From: Acetobacterium tundrae
GTDB taxonomy: Bacteria > Bacillota > Clostridia > Eubacteriales > Eubacteriaceae
NCBI RefSeq assembly: GCF_008086615.1
Contig: NZ_RXYB01000021.1
Span: 1-61,724 of the forward strand
Direction of reading: 5' to 3'
Length of the DNA: 61,724 nucleotides
Shown one piece after another: positions 25,374-35,292 of the stretch (position 1 is the stretch's first letter; each line of letters opens with the position of its first letter). The notes under the pieces are model-generated. The model saw only the letters and a program-made list of their open reading frames with translations. It searched no databases and was not told the origin of the DNA. The translations under genes were made by a program, and so were the position numbers.

Positions 25374-25670
25374 TTGGTGATAGAACCACACTGATTTTTC
25401 AGTGAAACTGAACCATTGTCTTCTCATTTCGAAGGTGATATCGGTGTTGAATTAAAATAATACAGACATATAGGAGATAATGATGAGCTAAATGTAGACC
25501 AACACGACAGTGATTATACACCTCGCTTAATAGAGCAAGGGTTTTTATAATCTTAGTGGTTCCTTAATTAATCAACTGTTAACATGATTCTATGGTTTCA
25601 TAAAGTTTCAATGGTTATCATCATAAATGTACACAACAAACAAATCCCTTTTTCTTTTCATTCCTAATAT

Positions 25671-25710
25671 GAAAAAGCAGCGATCCAACCGAGAGGACGT
25701 TGCTTTTTTT
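25671..25710 (+). terminator. Terminator-like hairpin in a 473-base gap
   Basis: GAAAAAGCAGCG pairs (one G-U) with CGTTGCTTTTTTT over a 15-base loop. Nothing else convincing is seen between 25374 and 25846; a 66-codon open frame at 25627-25827 runs through this hairpin and is not called. Confidence 0.6.
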
Positions 25711-25846
25711 ATTTGGATTTGTGCAGGTGTGATCTCACACTCGGAAAATACATCTTGTGCTTATTTTGACCTGCAATCATCAGATCATGCAAAAATTAAG
25801 ATGCTTCTGTTATTATTTAGCGTATGACTAAAAAAAGAGGAAATAG

Positions 25847-26440
25847 ATGACAAATACAAAAAAACAGATTATTAATGCTGTTACAATTATGGGATTATTA
25901 GGATCAGCCTTCTTCATCATATACGGAATAAAAATGCAGATCTTTACATCACAGACGGCGCTGGAACAGTTTATGAAATCGGCTGGTGTTTTTGCACCTT
26001 CTCTTTTTGTTACATTTCAACCAGTTCAGGTTGTTATCCCGGTATTGCCAGGTGGTATTGGCTGCTTGGCAGGCGTTATCATATTTGGACCCGTCAAAGG
26101 TTTTATATATAATTATATCGGTATTTGTATTGGTTCCGTTATGGCTTTTATATTGGCGAAGAATTATGGCTCGGGATTTGTGAGAAGTGTGTTCAATGAA
26201 AAAACATATCAAAAGTATGAGTCGTGGCTGCAAAAAGGATCGAATTTTGATAAATGGTTTGCGTTGGCAATCCTTTCACCAGTAGCGCCGGATGATTATT
26301 TATGTTATCTGGCCGGACTGACAGAAATGAGAGTAAAAAAATTTACTTTAATTATTTTGACCTGTAAGCCGATTGGGATTGCCGCCTATTCATTTGGTAT
26401 TAATTTAATTTATACTTCTTTATTGGCCCTCTTTCACTAG
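25847..26440 (+). CDS. TVP38/TMEM64 (VTT domain) membrane protein
   Basis: 197 residues. Four to five membrane segments with QPVQVVIPVLPGGIGCLAGV (~58-77), GSVMAFILAKNYG and SPVAPDDYLCYLAGLTEMRV (~144-163), the VTT signature with PDD. Same family as 13648-14280 but in a separate context. A TetR regulator follows 75 bases later. Confidence 0.82.
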   Translation: MTNTKKQIINAVTIMGLLGSAFFIIYGIKMQIFTSQTALEQFMKSAGVFAPSLFVTFQPVQVVIPVLPGGIGCLAGVIIFGPVKGFIYNYIGICIGSVMAFILAKNYGSGFVRSVFNEKTYQKYESWLQKGSNFDKWFALAILSPVAPDDYLCYLAGLTEMRVKKFTLIILTCKPIGIAAYSFGINLIYTSLLALFH

Positions 26441-26465
26441 AAAAAAATCGAATGACAGCTATTCA

Positions 26466-26494
26466 TTGACAAACAATTAATCGAAGAGTATACT
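26466..26494 (+). promoter_or_regulatory. Promoter of the TetR gene
   Basis: TTGACA (26466-26471), 17-base spacer, TATACT (26489-26494); the ribosome site AGGAGG follows at 26504-26509. Confidence 0.7.
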
Positions 26495-26514
26495 GTTTCT
26501 ATCAGGAGGTGCTT

Positions 26515-27078
26515 ATGCGAATTTCAAAAGAACCGGAAGTAAGAAAACAGGAAATGATTGATACGGCAATGAAAGTTTTTGCCAGAAAAGGCTATGAAGC
26601 GACCTCCATGACAGATATTGCCAAGGAAATGAATGTGGTTTCGGGTCTGTGTTATCGGTATTTCAAGTCAAAGCATGAGTTATATGAAATAGCAGTGGAA
26701 ATGTATGCGAAGGAATGCAGTGCACCGGTGATTCAGATCCTGACACAGGAAGGGTTGACGCTGGAAGGATATATCGAACGACTGGAAAAGAATTTTATTA
26801 CGACAGACGGCAAAGAAAAATATCATGATTTCTTTCATCAGGCTGAAAATGTGATGTTTCATCAGCAACTGGAGTTAAAAATGTTAAAAATTGTTATGCC
26901 ACACATGATAAATTTTTTAGAGAACATGAAGAAGCAAGGGGAAATTCAGATTGACGACACCGAAAGTGTAGCAAAGTTCATTCTGTATGGACAAATGCCA
27001 ATTATCAATGATGAGACAATAACAACGGCTGAAAAGGTGAAAAAGATAGATAAAATATTAAAAAAAATTCTATCTTAG
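26515..27078 (+). CDS. TetR-family transcriptional regulator
   Basis: 187 residues from ATG 26515, five bases after AGGAGG. N-terminal HTH: IDTAMKVFARKGYEATSMTDIAKEMNVVSGLCYRYFKSKHELYEIAVE (about residues 14-60; key residues GYEATSM, DIAKEM, YRYFKSK). The ligand-binding C-terminal domain is not assignable. Target unknown; the preceding VTT membrane protein and the methyltransferase downstream are candidates. Confidence 0.88.
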   Translation: MRISKEPEVRKQEMIDTAMKVFARKGYEATSMTDIAKEMNVVSGLCYRYFKSKHELYEIAVEMYAKECSAPVIQILTQEGLTLEGYIERLEKNFITTDGKEKYHDFFHQAENVMFHQQLELKMLKIVMPHMINFLENMKKQGEIQIDDTESVAKFILYGQMPIINDETITTAEKVKKIDKILKKILS

Positions 27079-27117
27079 AAGAGTGATGTTCGTTAGTGAA
27101 ATTATCAATATAAACAA

Positions 27118-27146
27118 CAACCCCCGGCTTATTTAAATCGGGGTTA
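27118..27146 (+). terminator. Weak terminator after tetR
   Basis: ACCCCCG/CGGGGT stem with a 12-base loop, followed by TATTATTT. T-rich rather than pure T. Confidence 0.55.
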
Positions 27147-27205
27147 TTATTTAAACATCGAATGAACTAATGTCAATGATGAAAATTTAATGAAGGAGAA
27201 AATGA

Positions 27206-27826
27206 ATGAGCAAAGAAAAGGCAAAACAAGCAACGAAAAAACATTTTGATGAGAGCGCGGAAGATTATAACAACAGTTATGATGGGAAATTTGTAAAATG
27301 CATGTATGACGAAATTGTTGAGAGAGTTCTGGCGGCCAACCCCAAATCAATTTTAGATTTAGGTTGTGGCAATGGAAACGTTCTGGAAAAAATAAAGCTA
27401 AAATCAGACGCGGATTTATATGGCCTTGATTTATCTGAAAACATGATCGAATCAGCAAAAGAAAAATTAGGCGCAAGGGTAGAATTAAAAGTCGGAGATG
27501 CTGAACAACTGCCGTATGATGATAATCAATTTGATATTATCGTGTGCAATGCCTCGTTTCACCATTACCCCAATCCAGATCAGGTATTACAGGAGATACA
27601 TAGGGTTTTAAAACCGAATGGAACATTGGTATTGGGCGATCCGACAGCACCGTTTGAATGGTATTTAAAATTTTTGAATTGGGGGCTGAAATGGAGTAAT
27701 TCAGGAGATTATCGAATTTATGGAAAAAAAGAGATTCATGAATTGTTATTAAGACATGGATTTAAAGCATCTGACTGGAAAAAAATTAATCACAGGGCTT
27801 TTGTTATTAATGCCGCTGGTATATAA
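27206..27826 (+). CDS. Class I SAM-dependent methyltransferase
   Basis: 206 residues. Motif I ILDLGCGNGNVLEKI (~47), motif II LYGLDLSENMIESAKEKL (~71), DAEQLPYDDNQFDIIVCNASFHHY (~100; split here as the acidic loop and the CNASFHHYPNP catalytic region), typical Methyltransf_11 domain. Substrate unknown; UbiE/COQ5-like small-molecule methylation is likely. SD AAGGAG. Confidence 0.87.
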   Translation: MSKEKAKQATKKHFDESAEDYNNSYDGKFVKCMYDEIVERVLAANPKSILDLGCGNGNVLEKIKLKSDADLYGLDLSENMIESAKEKLGARVELKVGDAEQLPYDDNQFDIIVCNASFHHYPNPDQVLQEIHRVLKPNGTLVLGDPTAPFEWYLKFLNWGLKWSNSGDYRIYGKKEIHELLLRHGFKASDWKKINHRAFVINAAGI

Positions 27827-27913
27827 AGGTCTGATGAAAACCGATGGCAGAGCTGAAACACATTTGTTTGGTTTTGATCCATATTAATAAAATTTTAATC
27901 CGCTCAACCTTTC

Positions 27914-27942
27914 GAATCAACCTTTTGGTTGATTCTTTTTTT
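27914..27942 (+). terminator. Terminator after the methyltransferase gene
   Basis: GAATCAACC pairs with GGTTGATTC over four bases, followed by seven T. Confidence 0.88.
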
Positions 27943-27967
27943 GACTGAATCACGTAAGATTTAGTCA
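27942..27967 (+). promoter_or_regulatory. Imperfect palindrome upstream of the second ABC exporter
   Basis: TGACTGAATC and GATTTAGTCA form a 9-of-10 inverted repeat with a six-base spacer, ending just before the AGAGGAG ribosome site of the ATPase gene. Candidate binding site for the MalT-like regulator encoded at the end of the operon, or a translational hairpin. Confidence 0.4.
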
Positions 27968-27981
27968 GAGGAGATGATCAA

Positions 27982-28920
27982 ATGAAAAATTTAATTAATG
28001 TGCAACATTTAGAGAAAAGCTACAAAAACAAAAAAGTCATTCATGACTTGTCGTTTCAGGTGGCAAAAGGAGAAATATTGTGCTTTCTGGGACCGAATGG
28101 TGCGGGTAAAAGTACCACCATCAATATACTGACGGGAGCATTGGGCTTTGACTCAGGTAAGATTGATTATTGTGGACAGAGTATTCATAAAAATTTAGGA
28201 GGATTTAAAAGAAAGTTAGGCGTTGTCCCACAGGATTTAGCAGTGTATGAGGACCTTTCAGGAAAACAGAATGTTGAATTCTTTGCTTCCCTTTATGGCT
28301 TGAAGGGGGATAAGCTGCGGAGGCAAAGTCATGAAGCGTTAGCGTTTACCGGACTTTTGGAAAAATCTGAAGATAAGGTCGATACGTATTCCGGAGGGAT
28401 GAAACGCCGATTGAATATTGCTTGTGCCATCGCTCATCAACCGGATCTTTTAATTATGGATGAACCGACGGTGGGGATCGATCCCCAGTCTAGAAATCAT
28501 ATCCTGAGTTCAATTAAAAAACTGAGAGATAGAGGCATGACAATTCTTTATACGACGCACTACATGGAAGAGGTAGAAGAAATTTCCACGCGCATCATTA
28601 TCATGGATAAAGGCGAGCTTGTTGCCAGCGGCACCAAAGAAAGACTGAAGGAAAGTATTGAAAATGAAAAACAATATTGGATCGATATTGAAAATCCGGA
28701 AAGGATTTCTGCCGATCTGTTTTATCAGATTGAGGGTGTGAAAGCAGTCATAATTGAAGGAAAGAAGATTGGGGTCACCTCATTAAAGGGAATTGAAAAT
28801 CTTGATCGCATTATCACTGTACTGATTAATATTGCCGCAAAAATTAAAGGAATATCCTGTGAATCGGCGAGTCTTGAAACCGTGTTTTTAGATTTAACAG
28901 GGAAATCCCTTAGGGATTAG
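27982..28920 (+). CDS. ABC transporter ATPase (ABC-2 exporter)
   Basis: 312 residues. Walker A GPNGAGKSTT (~37), Q-loop VVPQDLAVYE, signature YSGGMKRRL (~136), Walker B LLIMDEPTVGIDPQ (~155), switch TTHYM. C-terminal extension typical of DrrA/CcmA-type ATPases. First of an ATPase-permease-permease operon followed by a large LuxR activator. Confidence 0.9.
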   Translation: MKNLINVQHLEKSYKNKKVIHDLSFQVAKGEILCFLGPNGAGKSTTINILTGALGFDSGKIDYCGQSIHKNLGGFKRKLGVVPQDLAVYEDLSGKQNVEFFASLYGLKGDKLRRQSHEALAFTGLLEKSEDKVDTYSGGMKRRLNIACAIAHQPDLLIMDEPTVGIDPQSRNHILSSIKKLRDRGMTILYTTHYMEEVEEISTRIIIMDKGELVASGTKERLKESIENEKQYWIDIENPERISADLFYQIEGVKAVIIEGKKIGVTSLKGIENLDRIITVLINIAAKIKGISCESASLETVFLDLTGKSLRD

Positions 28921-28929
28921 GAGAATGAG

Positions 28930-29673
28930 ATGTATCAATTCAATCGTATCTTTAAAATGGATTTAATCAATTTGGCGACGAATCCCATGTGGATTTTTTA
29001 TAGTACCGGTTTTCCGCTGCTGCTTATTTTAATTATCGGTTTTCTCACCAGTGGAAGTTATGGAAAAGAAGTAACCTCTTATGATTATTATGGTATTACG
29101 ATGATGATCTTTACCGTTTTGTATTCGGCAACCATTTCTGCAAACAGTTTTATGGAAGAACGGATTAAAAGTGGGAATATGCGGATTATTCATTCGCCGG
29201 TGCCACCCTTTTTTATTTATTTTTCTAAAATCCTGGCGAGTTTTGTTTTCACAACTATCTGCTATACTTTTGCCGGGATTGTGCTGATGCTGACGGTGCA
29301 TGTCAATTTTGGCGGATCAAACGGAGTTTTTGTATGGGGATTGCTGGTTTTGTTGAATTTTTTTTCATGCACTTTGGGGGTTTTAATGTGTTGTGCGTTA
29401 AAAAGTGAAAGCACAACCAATCAGCTTCTTTCAATGCTGATCACATTGCTGGCAGTTTTAGGAGGATTGTTTTTTCCCCTTGACGGTTTAGGAAAAGCAA
29501 TCGAAATGATCAGTTATCTTTCTCCGGTCAAATGGATTTCAACAGCGATCTTTCAGTTAATCTATGATCAGAAGGACGTTTTGCTGGCACCGACGGCATT
29601 TATTATTACCGGATTGTCGGTATTAATGATTTTGCTGTCGACGCGTTTATTTAAAAGGGAGGATTATCTATGA
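28930..29673 (+). CDS. ABC-2 type transporter permease
   Basis: 247 residues with six membrane helices; SFMEERIKSGNMRIIHSPV (~71) is the cytoplasmic loop typical of ABC2_membrane proteins, followed by FFIYFSKILASF and late LAVLGGLFFPLDGLGKAIEMI. Stop overlaps the next permease start by four bases. Confidence 0.86.
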   Translation: MYQFNRIFKMDLINLATNPMWIFYSTGFPLLLILIIGFLTSGSYGKEVTSYDYYGITMMIFTVLYSATISANSFMEERIKSGNMRIIHSPVPPFFIYFSKILASFVFTTICYTFAGIVLMLTVHVNFGGSNGVFVWGLLVLLNFFSCTLGVLMCCALKSESTTNQLLSMLITLLAVLGGLFFPLDGLGKAIEMISYLSPVKWISTAIFQLIYDQKDVLLAPTAFIITGLSVLMILLSTRLFKREDYL

Positions 29674-30641
29674 TTTCTATTTTGAAGAATGATTTAAATC
29701 GTTTGTTATGTAAAAAGTTTCGAATTGTTCTCACGCTTACATTGACAACCTTGGCCATTATGGCTGCAATTTTTATTAATACCCACGTTCAGGGGATGGG
29801 GAATATCGCGTTAGTAACCGAAAATGGCAAGTATGATAAAGCACTGCCTTCATCGTTTAATATCACGATTACCGATGAATCTCCGGCCTTTTCAGAACTG
29901 GTATCTGGGAAATATGATGCGATAATAACCGATACGAACGGCACAGTTTCGATTGAAACCATTAAAAATGATGATTACAGAACGTCTCTTCAAGCGTTGT
30001 TTTCAGGACAAACAATTAGTGAAAATGCGGGTTCCAATAACCGGGGGATTGGAACCCGGATCATTGGTTATTTAATGATGTTCATGTTGTTAGAAGGGGT
30101 CGTGTTAATGTATATGTTTGCAGATGACAAGGAAAAGAAACAGATCACCCGTGTTGCGGTGTCACCTTTGTCGATGACAAAATATCTTTTTTCTCATAGT
30201 ATCTTTACCTTTTTATTTATCTTTATTCCAACGTTGATGATTCTATACATCGTTAAATTTGTAATGGCAGCGGATATTGGCTTCAGTCTGCCTGAATACA
30301 TTCTTCTATTAGGGATAATCAGTGCTTTTGCAACAGCCTTTTCGCTATTTCTCAATGCCCTTGCGTCAAAGAGTGAAACGGCGAATATGATGGGGTCGGC
30401 CATTGTTATCCTTACAACCATGCTTTCCGGCAGTTTCTATTCTTTTGAAAAAGGAAATGCGTTGCTTGAGAATATCATTAGCGTTCTGCCTCAAAAAGCT
30501 TATCTAACCTTTGTTGGTGGACTTGAGTCGGGTCTAGCCATTCAAGATATTTTACCCAGCCTTTTTTATCTCACAAGTCTTGGCCTGATATTTTTTATCG
30601 TTGCCATTGTAAAAACCAAGAAAGACTATGTCAATCATTGA
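29670..30641 (+). CDS. ABC-2 type transporter permease with large extracytoplasmic domain
   Basis: 323 residues. One N-terminal helix (~18-37), an extracytoplasmic domain of about 100 residues, then five helices from ~133; ADDKEKKQITRVAVSPLSMTKYLF (~151) is the conserved cytoplasmic loop. YhgE/ABC-2-like layout. Together with 28930-29673 it probably forms the exporter channel. Confidence 0.84.
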   Translation: MISILKNDLNRLLCKKFRIVLTLTLTTLAIMAAIFINTHVQGMGNIALVTENGKYDKALPSSFNITITDESPAFSELVSGKYDAIITDTNGTVSIETIKNDDYRTSLQALFSGQTISENAGSNNRGIGTRIIGYLMMFMLLEGVVLMYMFADDKEKKQITRVAVSPLSMTKYLFSHSIFTFLFIFIPTLMILYIVKFVMAADIGFSLPEYILLLGIISAFATAFSLFLNALASKSETANMMGSAIVILTTMLSGSFYSFEKGNALLENIISVLPQKAYLTFVGGLESGLAIQDILPSLFYLTSLGLIFFIVAIVKTKKDYVNH

Positions 30642-30701
30642 TCTTTATCAGAAATTGAATTACACTTAACGGAAAGAACGTTATATTATTTGGAGGAATC
30701 A

Positions 30702-33269
30702 ATGGAAAATCATATTTTATCGACGCGAATGAAAATTCCTCAGCCGCGAAAAAACTATATTGTTCGGCAGCCGTTATTCAAAAAAATGGAAAAAATGAAA
30801 AGTTGCGGTCTAACCGTGATAAAAGGGGGCGCAGGAAGTGGCAAAACCACCCTGCTGTCTTCGTTTATAAAAGAAAAATCATTGACACAAATAAAATGGA
30901 TTTCCCTTGACGAATCCTGTAATCACTTGTTTTTATTCTGGAATTATATCATTGAAGCGCTGGTTGAGTTTATGGATTCTACGAGGGATGATTTCCTTGC
31001 TTTTTTTAACGCTAGCCTCAGTAAAGAGAGTCTTGACCAGATGCTGACATTAGTAATCAATAATCTTGATGAAAAAGAAGAAATTTATCTGGTATTGGAC
31101 GATTTCCATTTAATCAATGACGAGGCTATTTTAGCAAGTTTTGAATTTTTTATCAACCATGCGCCGCAAAATCTTCATACCATTTTATTGACCCGCCAGG
31201 AACCAGTGTTTTACCTGGCCGGATTAGGAATGGATGGGAACCTGCTTTTTATTGATGACCGCGATTTATATATTTCTAAAGAAGAGGGGCTGTTGTTTCT
31301 TAAAAAAACAATGGCATTGACTTTCGATGAGGAAACGCTAAAAGTGATGACGGGTTTTTCAGAAGGCTGGATCGGAGGACTGCAGCTAATCGCGGGAGCA
31401 TCATTTGGAAAAAACGAGTCAGAAATTGGCAGTTTGAAATTAACCAATCGACTGATTAGTGAATACCTGACCCGTGAAATAATCGATCCAATGACAAAAG
31501 AAGAACAGGAATTTCTGGTGTGTACATCTCCATTTGCATATTTTTCAAAAGAAATAGCAAATGAACTACTGGATAATTGTGAGTTTGATAAAATATTAGA
31601 AAGTCTTCAGGAAAAGAATCTCCTGATTTCGTGCATTGATGAAGAACATGACTATTACCGCTATCATCATCTTTTACAAGAATATTTAAGAAACCGATTT
31701 AACCGCTTGCCGCAGGAGAAAAGAAGAAAGATCAGGGAAACAAGTGCTGATGTTTTTAAAGAAATGGGAGATAATGAGGAATGTCTGAATCAACTGCTCG
31801 AGTTAAAAAGCTATCAGAAAGCAATGGATTTAATTCTTCAAATGCCTCAGAATGCCGGTACTTTTTCTTACCTGAATCGGGTGCCGGTTGCTTCCGCCAC
31901 CGAGAATTTTGATTTTGCCTATCAAAAATTGTTTTATCATTACGGAAATCTTGAATTTGAGAAGTGTCAGGAAATTTTTACACTGGCCAGTCTCAAAATG
32001 TCCTCCGATCCGAATTTTGACGCCTTCAAGGGAATCGAAGTGCTTGTTTTTGATAACCGGATTGATTTAAAAATGAAGTTGATGAATGAAGTCGAGATCG
32101 ATCAGTTAAACCTTAATAGTACAACAAAAGCGTTGATTATGATCAAGAATGCGCAGTTCTTTTATTATCAAAGCCAGTGTCAGGTTTCGCTGAAATTGAT
32201 TGATAAAGCCGAATCCTATCCTCAGGTTGATAAAAATCCTTACATTAATCTTTTTTCTTTATCGACAAAAGCTCAAATCTATGAAGAGCTGGGTTATATC
32301 AATGAGGCTTTTTCTTTATACCGCCGTGAAAAGCAACTGCTAGACAACAATCGCGGGTTGAGTGCTCTGTATCCCAGCTATTTAATTGGTATTACCGGTG
32401 TTTATCTAAAACAGATGCGTTTGGAAGAGGCCTTTGAATGCTTAGATAAAATGACCGGCATGCACATGGATGATGCCGGTTGGTATGATAGAGGTCGGGA
32501 ATATAATTTGGCCGAGTATTATTTTCTCATGGGACAGGTAGATGAGGCGATGGCTCTGCTCGAGAAAATTTTAACCTTCGATATCTATTATGACCGTCTG
32601 ACGATTGCTTCGCTGCTGAAATATGCACTGAAGTTTAGTCGATTGTCAGAAGGGATAAAAAATGAGTTTATGGAGGCGTATCATAATACCGAGAATTGGA
32701 ATCTCAACCTTGATTGTCAGCTTTTATACACCCGGCTTTTGAAAAAGCAGGGAGAAATAGCTTCGGGAATGGCATTTTTGAATGAATTATTGGCTTATGC
32801 CCGTAAAGAAAAAAGCTATTTTAAAATTATCGAAGGTGATTTGCTGAAATTATCCATGTTAATTGAAATGGCTGGTGATGAACGCGAGATTGTTAACCTG
32901 ATTAAAGAAGCTATTTATTATGCTCATCAGAATGAAATTTTACTGCCTTTTTTTTATGAAAAAGAAGTGATGATCCTATTGGATAAGAGGTATCATATCA
33001 AGATTTTGCCTTTATTATCAAAGGCTGAACGCGCATTTTATTTGGCTATGCTAAAATTATGTGAAGAAAACAACGCCTGCCCCTTAAGCGAACGGGAGTT
33101 GGAGGTTTTACACGAACTGGCAAAAGGCGATTCCAATAAAGAAATTGCGGAACAGCTTTGTATTTCCATTGCCACCGTAAAAACCCATATGATCAATATT
33201 TATGGAAAACTTCAGGTAAATTCACGAATTTCTGCGGTAGAACTTTCCCGAAAAAAAGGATTTATTTAA
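30702..33269 (+). CDS. MalT/LuxR-type (LAL) transcriptional activator
   Basis: 855 residues from ATG 30702, after GGAGG. N-terminal STAND-type NTPase with Walker A GGAGSGKTTLL (~43) and LVLDDFHLIND (~131), a central helical TPR-like region (~350-770), and a C-terminal LuxR HTH (LSERELEVLHELAKGDSNKEIA, then ISIATVKTHMINIYGKL). MalT-type proteins are ATP- and ligand-dependent activators. It probably controls the adjacent exporter. Only 60 bases separate it from the permease gene. Confidence 0.9.
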   Translation: MENHILSTRMKIPQPRKNYIVRQPLFKKMEKMKSCGLTVIKGGAGSGKTTLLSSFIKEKSLTQIKWISLDESCNHLFLFWNYIIEALVEFMDSTRDDFLAFFNASLSKESLDQMLTLVINNLDEKEEIYLVLDDFHLINDEAILASFEFFINHAPQNLHTILLTRQEPVFYLAGLGMDGNLLFIDDRDLYISKEEGLLFLKKTMALTFDEETLKVMTGFSEGWIGGLQLIAGASFGKNESEIGSLKLTNRLISEYLTREIIDPMTKEEQEFLVCTSPFAYFSKEIANELLDNCEFDKILESLQEKNLLISCIDEEHDYYRYHHLLQEYLRNRFNRLPQEKRRKIRETSADVFKEMGDNEECLNQLLELKSYQKAMDLILQMPQNAGTFSYLNRVPVASATENFDFAYQKLFYHYGNLEFEKCQEIFTLASLKMSSDPNFDAFKGIEVLVFDNRIDLKMKLMNEVEIDQLNLNSTTKALIMIKNAQFFYYQSQCQVSLKLIDKAESYPQVDKNPYINLFSLSTKAQIYEELGYINEAFSLYRREKQLLDNNRGLSALYPSYLIGITGVYLKQMRLEEAFECLDKMTGMHMDDAGWYDRGREYNLAEYYFLMGQVDEAMALLEKILTFDIYYDRLTIASLLKYALKFSRLSEGIKNEFMEAYHNTENWNLNLDCQLLYTRLLKKQGEIASGMAFLNELLAYARKEKSYFKIIEGDLLKLSMLIEMAGDEREIVNLIKEAIYYAHQNEILLPFFYEKEVMILLDKRYHIKILPLLSKAERAFYLAMLKLCEENNACPLSERELEVLHELAKGDSNKEIAEQLCISIATVKTHMINIYGKLQVNSRISAVELSRKKGFI

Positions 33270-33318
33270 TCCACTAACTAAATCGTAGCAATTAATGACT
33301 GGAATTATTCTAGTTAAT

Positions 33319-33358
33319 CCAAGACCCCCTTTTCTTTTTTGTGAAAAGGGGGTCTTGG
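33319..33358. terminator. Long hairpin between convergent genes
   Basis: Perfect 16-bp stem CCAAGACCCCCTTTTC / GAAAAGGGGGTCTTGG with an eight-base loop. No clear T-run follows on either strand, so it may act as a transcript-end stabiliser or Rho-assisted stop. Confidence 0.6.
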
Positions 33359-33373
33359 GGATAAACATAATAA

Positions 33374-35032
33374 TTAAAATGCTGACAGTTTAGCCTGCAT
33401 TTCTGGACTCAATTGGACAACCAGTTCGGCGTTGTAAGATCGGTTTTCGGTTGGCAGTTTGAAGATCTGCTCAGCGGCCAGGGCATAGGTCCGGGAGATA
33501 TCAGCAAAGGAGCCTTCCTTGACAGCCGGATCAACATCTGTCGCAAAGATCGAAATGGTATTGTTGCTGTTTTTGACGATCTCGATGGTGCGAAACTGCT
33601 GGGGAAATTCTCGAAGTGAGGAGGTCTCGACTTCCCAGAAACCAAGCTCTGGTCGGCTGTCGTCCGGTGATTTCAGGGCGGTGACCATATTGAGATGGCG
33701 GTGTCCGGCAACGATCAGAATCAGATTTGGATAGGTATGAAGTTTGGCAATGAGTGCCTCTTCAGTGACAACAGCGTATTGGCTGAAGGTCATTAAAGCA
33801 TTCAGACCGCTGCTTTCGGGAGTAGCACCGATGGGTATATGCACGGCGATAATCATCAGTTTATCTTCAGCCTGACCTTTATCCAGTTCGTTGACAAGCC
33901 ATTCGTAGCGTTCCGCATCAAGCGAGCCCTTGCCATTGCCGTAAGGGCCACTGGGGTCTTCATCGCGCTGAGTGTCATCAACGACGATAACCTTAATAGG
34001 CATATCGGCTTTCGGTTCAAAACTGTAGCAGCCAAATCCTCTGGCAGCATCGGATTCGTTGAAGCCGTGTCCCTTTGGTTCGGTGGTGGTATCGAAAAAT
34101 TCGCTGAGCCATTCTTGTCTCAGAAGCGATCGGCGATTGGGATCGGCAGGTACTTTTGGGGCGCCATCGGGAAAGTCGGAAACCGGACCAGCGCCGATGA
34201 TGTCGCCGTATTGGGTTCTGCCATCGATTGAGCCCATGTAATAGCCCCGGCCATTGATGCCGGCACCGGAAGTGAAGATATTATCCATGTTGATGATGGT
34301 GTCGCCAATCAGCGTCTCTCGGATGTAGTCATCCGGCGGGAACATGCCCATCCAGAAATGATCGTGGTTTCCAAGGACCTGATACCAGGGGATCGATTTG
34401 TCAAGCCCAGCGGCCTGGTATTCATCCTGATAGTCATTGAGCGGTCCGGGAATGGGATCATCTTTCGCTCCGGAACAGGGATTGATGAGCTCGCCGTCAA
34501 GGACATCGATAAACCAGCGGAGTTCGTTGTGTTGGGTGCAGTTGCAGTCATCACCCAGGGAAATTCCAAAATCAAATGACTTTTTCTGGTGAAGGGCATT
34601 GACGGTCTGGATGGCGGCATCAAGGACATGGGTGGTATACAGCATAATTCCCGAATAACCTGAAATAATGCCCCACTCGTAGCCATAATAGGGAACCTGG
34701 GCAGGCGATTCTTTATCAGTCAGGTGGATATCCGTCATAGTAAAGAAATTCAAAAGTCGCATTGATTCAGTAATGGAGGAATGGTCGTATGCAGCGGGCA
34801 TGAGATCCAGTCGCTTTTCATAAGCAAGACCTTCACCATATTGCCAGACACCATAACCATACTGCGAATATTTTGCTAGCGCGTGGATCGGAATTTTAGG
34901 GGCAGATGAAGGGATCGGAACAGGGACAATCGTTCTTTCGACTGTTGTAAAAACTTCAGAACCGATTGGATAGCTTGCTGCTGGTGACGTGCTCATTGAA
35001 TCGCCAATTGCTTCAGGATTTATTTTTGTCAT
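33374..35032 (-). CDS. Metallophosphoesterase (TIGR03768-like)
   Basis: 552 residues. Metal-binding motifs of the calcineurin-like family in order: MTDIHLTD (~98), SLGDDCN (~159), LGNHDHFW (~218), IAVHIPIG (~395) and VAGHRHLN (~441). The long central insertion (GINGRGYYMGSIDGRTQYG region) fits the TIGR03768 group. No clear signal peptide, so probably cytoplasmic. Substrate unknown. SD AAGGAG. Single-gene unit. Confidence 0.85.
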   Translation of the reverse strand: MTKINPEAIGDSMSTSPAASYPIGSEVFTTVERTIVPVPIPSSAPKIPIHALAKYSQYGYGVWQYGEGLAYEKRLDLMPAAYDHSSITESMRLLNFFTMTDIHLTDKESPAQVPYYGYEWGIISGYSGIMLYTTHVLDAAIQTVNALHQKKSFDFGISLGDDCNCTQHNELRWFIDVLDGELINPCSGAKDDPIPGPLNDYQDEYQAAGLDKSIPWYQVLGNHDHFWMGMFPPDDYIRETLIGDTIINMDNIFTSGAGINGRGYYMGSIDGRTQYGDIIGAGPVSDFPDGAPKVPADPNRRSLLRQEWLSEFFDTTTEPKGHGFNESDAARGFGCYSFEPKADMPIKVIVVDDTQRDEDPSGPYGNGKGSLDAERYEWLVNELDKGQAEDKLMIIAVHIPIGATPESSGLNALMTFSQYAVVTEEALIAKLHTYPNLILIVAGHRHLNMVTALKSPDDSRPELGFWEVETSSLREFPQQFRTIEIVKNSNNTISIFATDVDPAVKEGSFADISRTYALAAEQIFKLPTENRSYNAELVVQLSPEMQAKLSAF

Positions 35033-35292
35033 TTTCGGTCTCCTTTTTATTTAGATGGTAAAGATAATTTGTTATGGTTCCATGATATTTTTTATAGTGC
35101 TAGTTTACCATATTTTAAATAAAAGATGAATCTAATATAACTAAAAGCTTAAGACTCTTCATGATTTAATAAATCGTTCATGATATACTAAAAAAATAAA
35201 ATTTTCTGTCAGTAAACTAGGGTAGAAATAATCATTTTGATTATTTCTGAATGACAGAGGGCAAGAAATACGGATTGAGTTTGGAGTTGACC

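Noticed and set aside
25627-25827. 66-codon open frame in the gap before the VTT gene
   Set aside because: No ribosome site, low-complexity sequence, and an intrinsic terminator hairpin lies inside it.
33839-34686. Several long open frames overlapping the metallophosphoesterase gene on both strands
   Set aside because: They shadow a clear 552-codon metallophosphoesterase with all metal motifs; no ribosome sites or family features.
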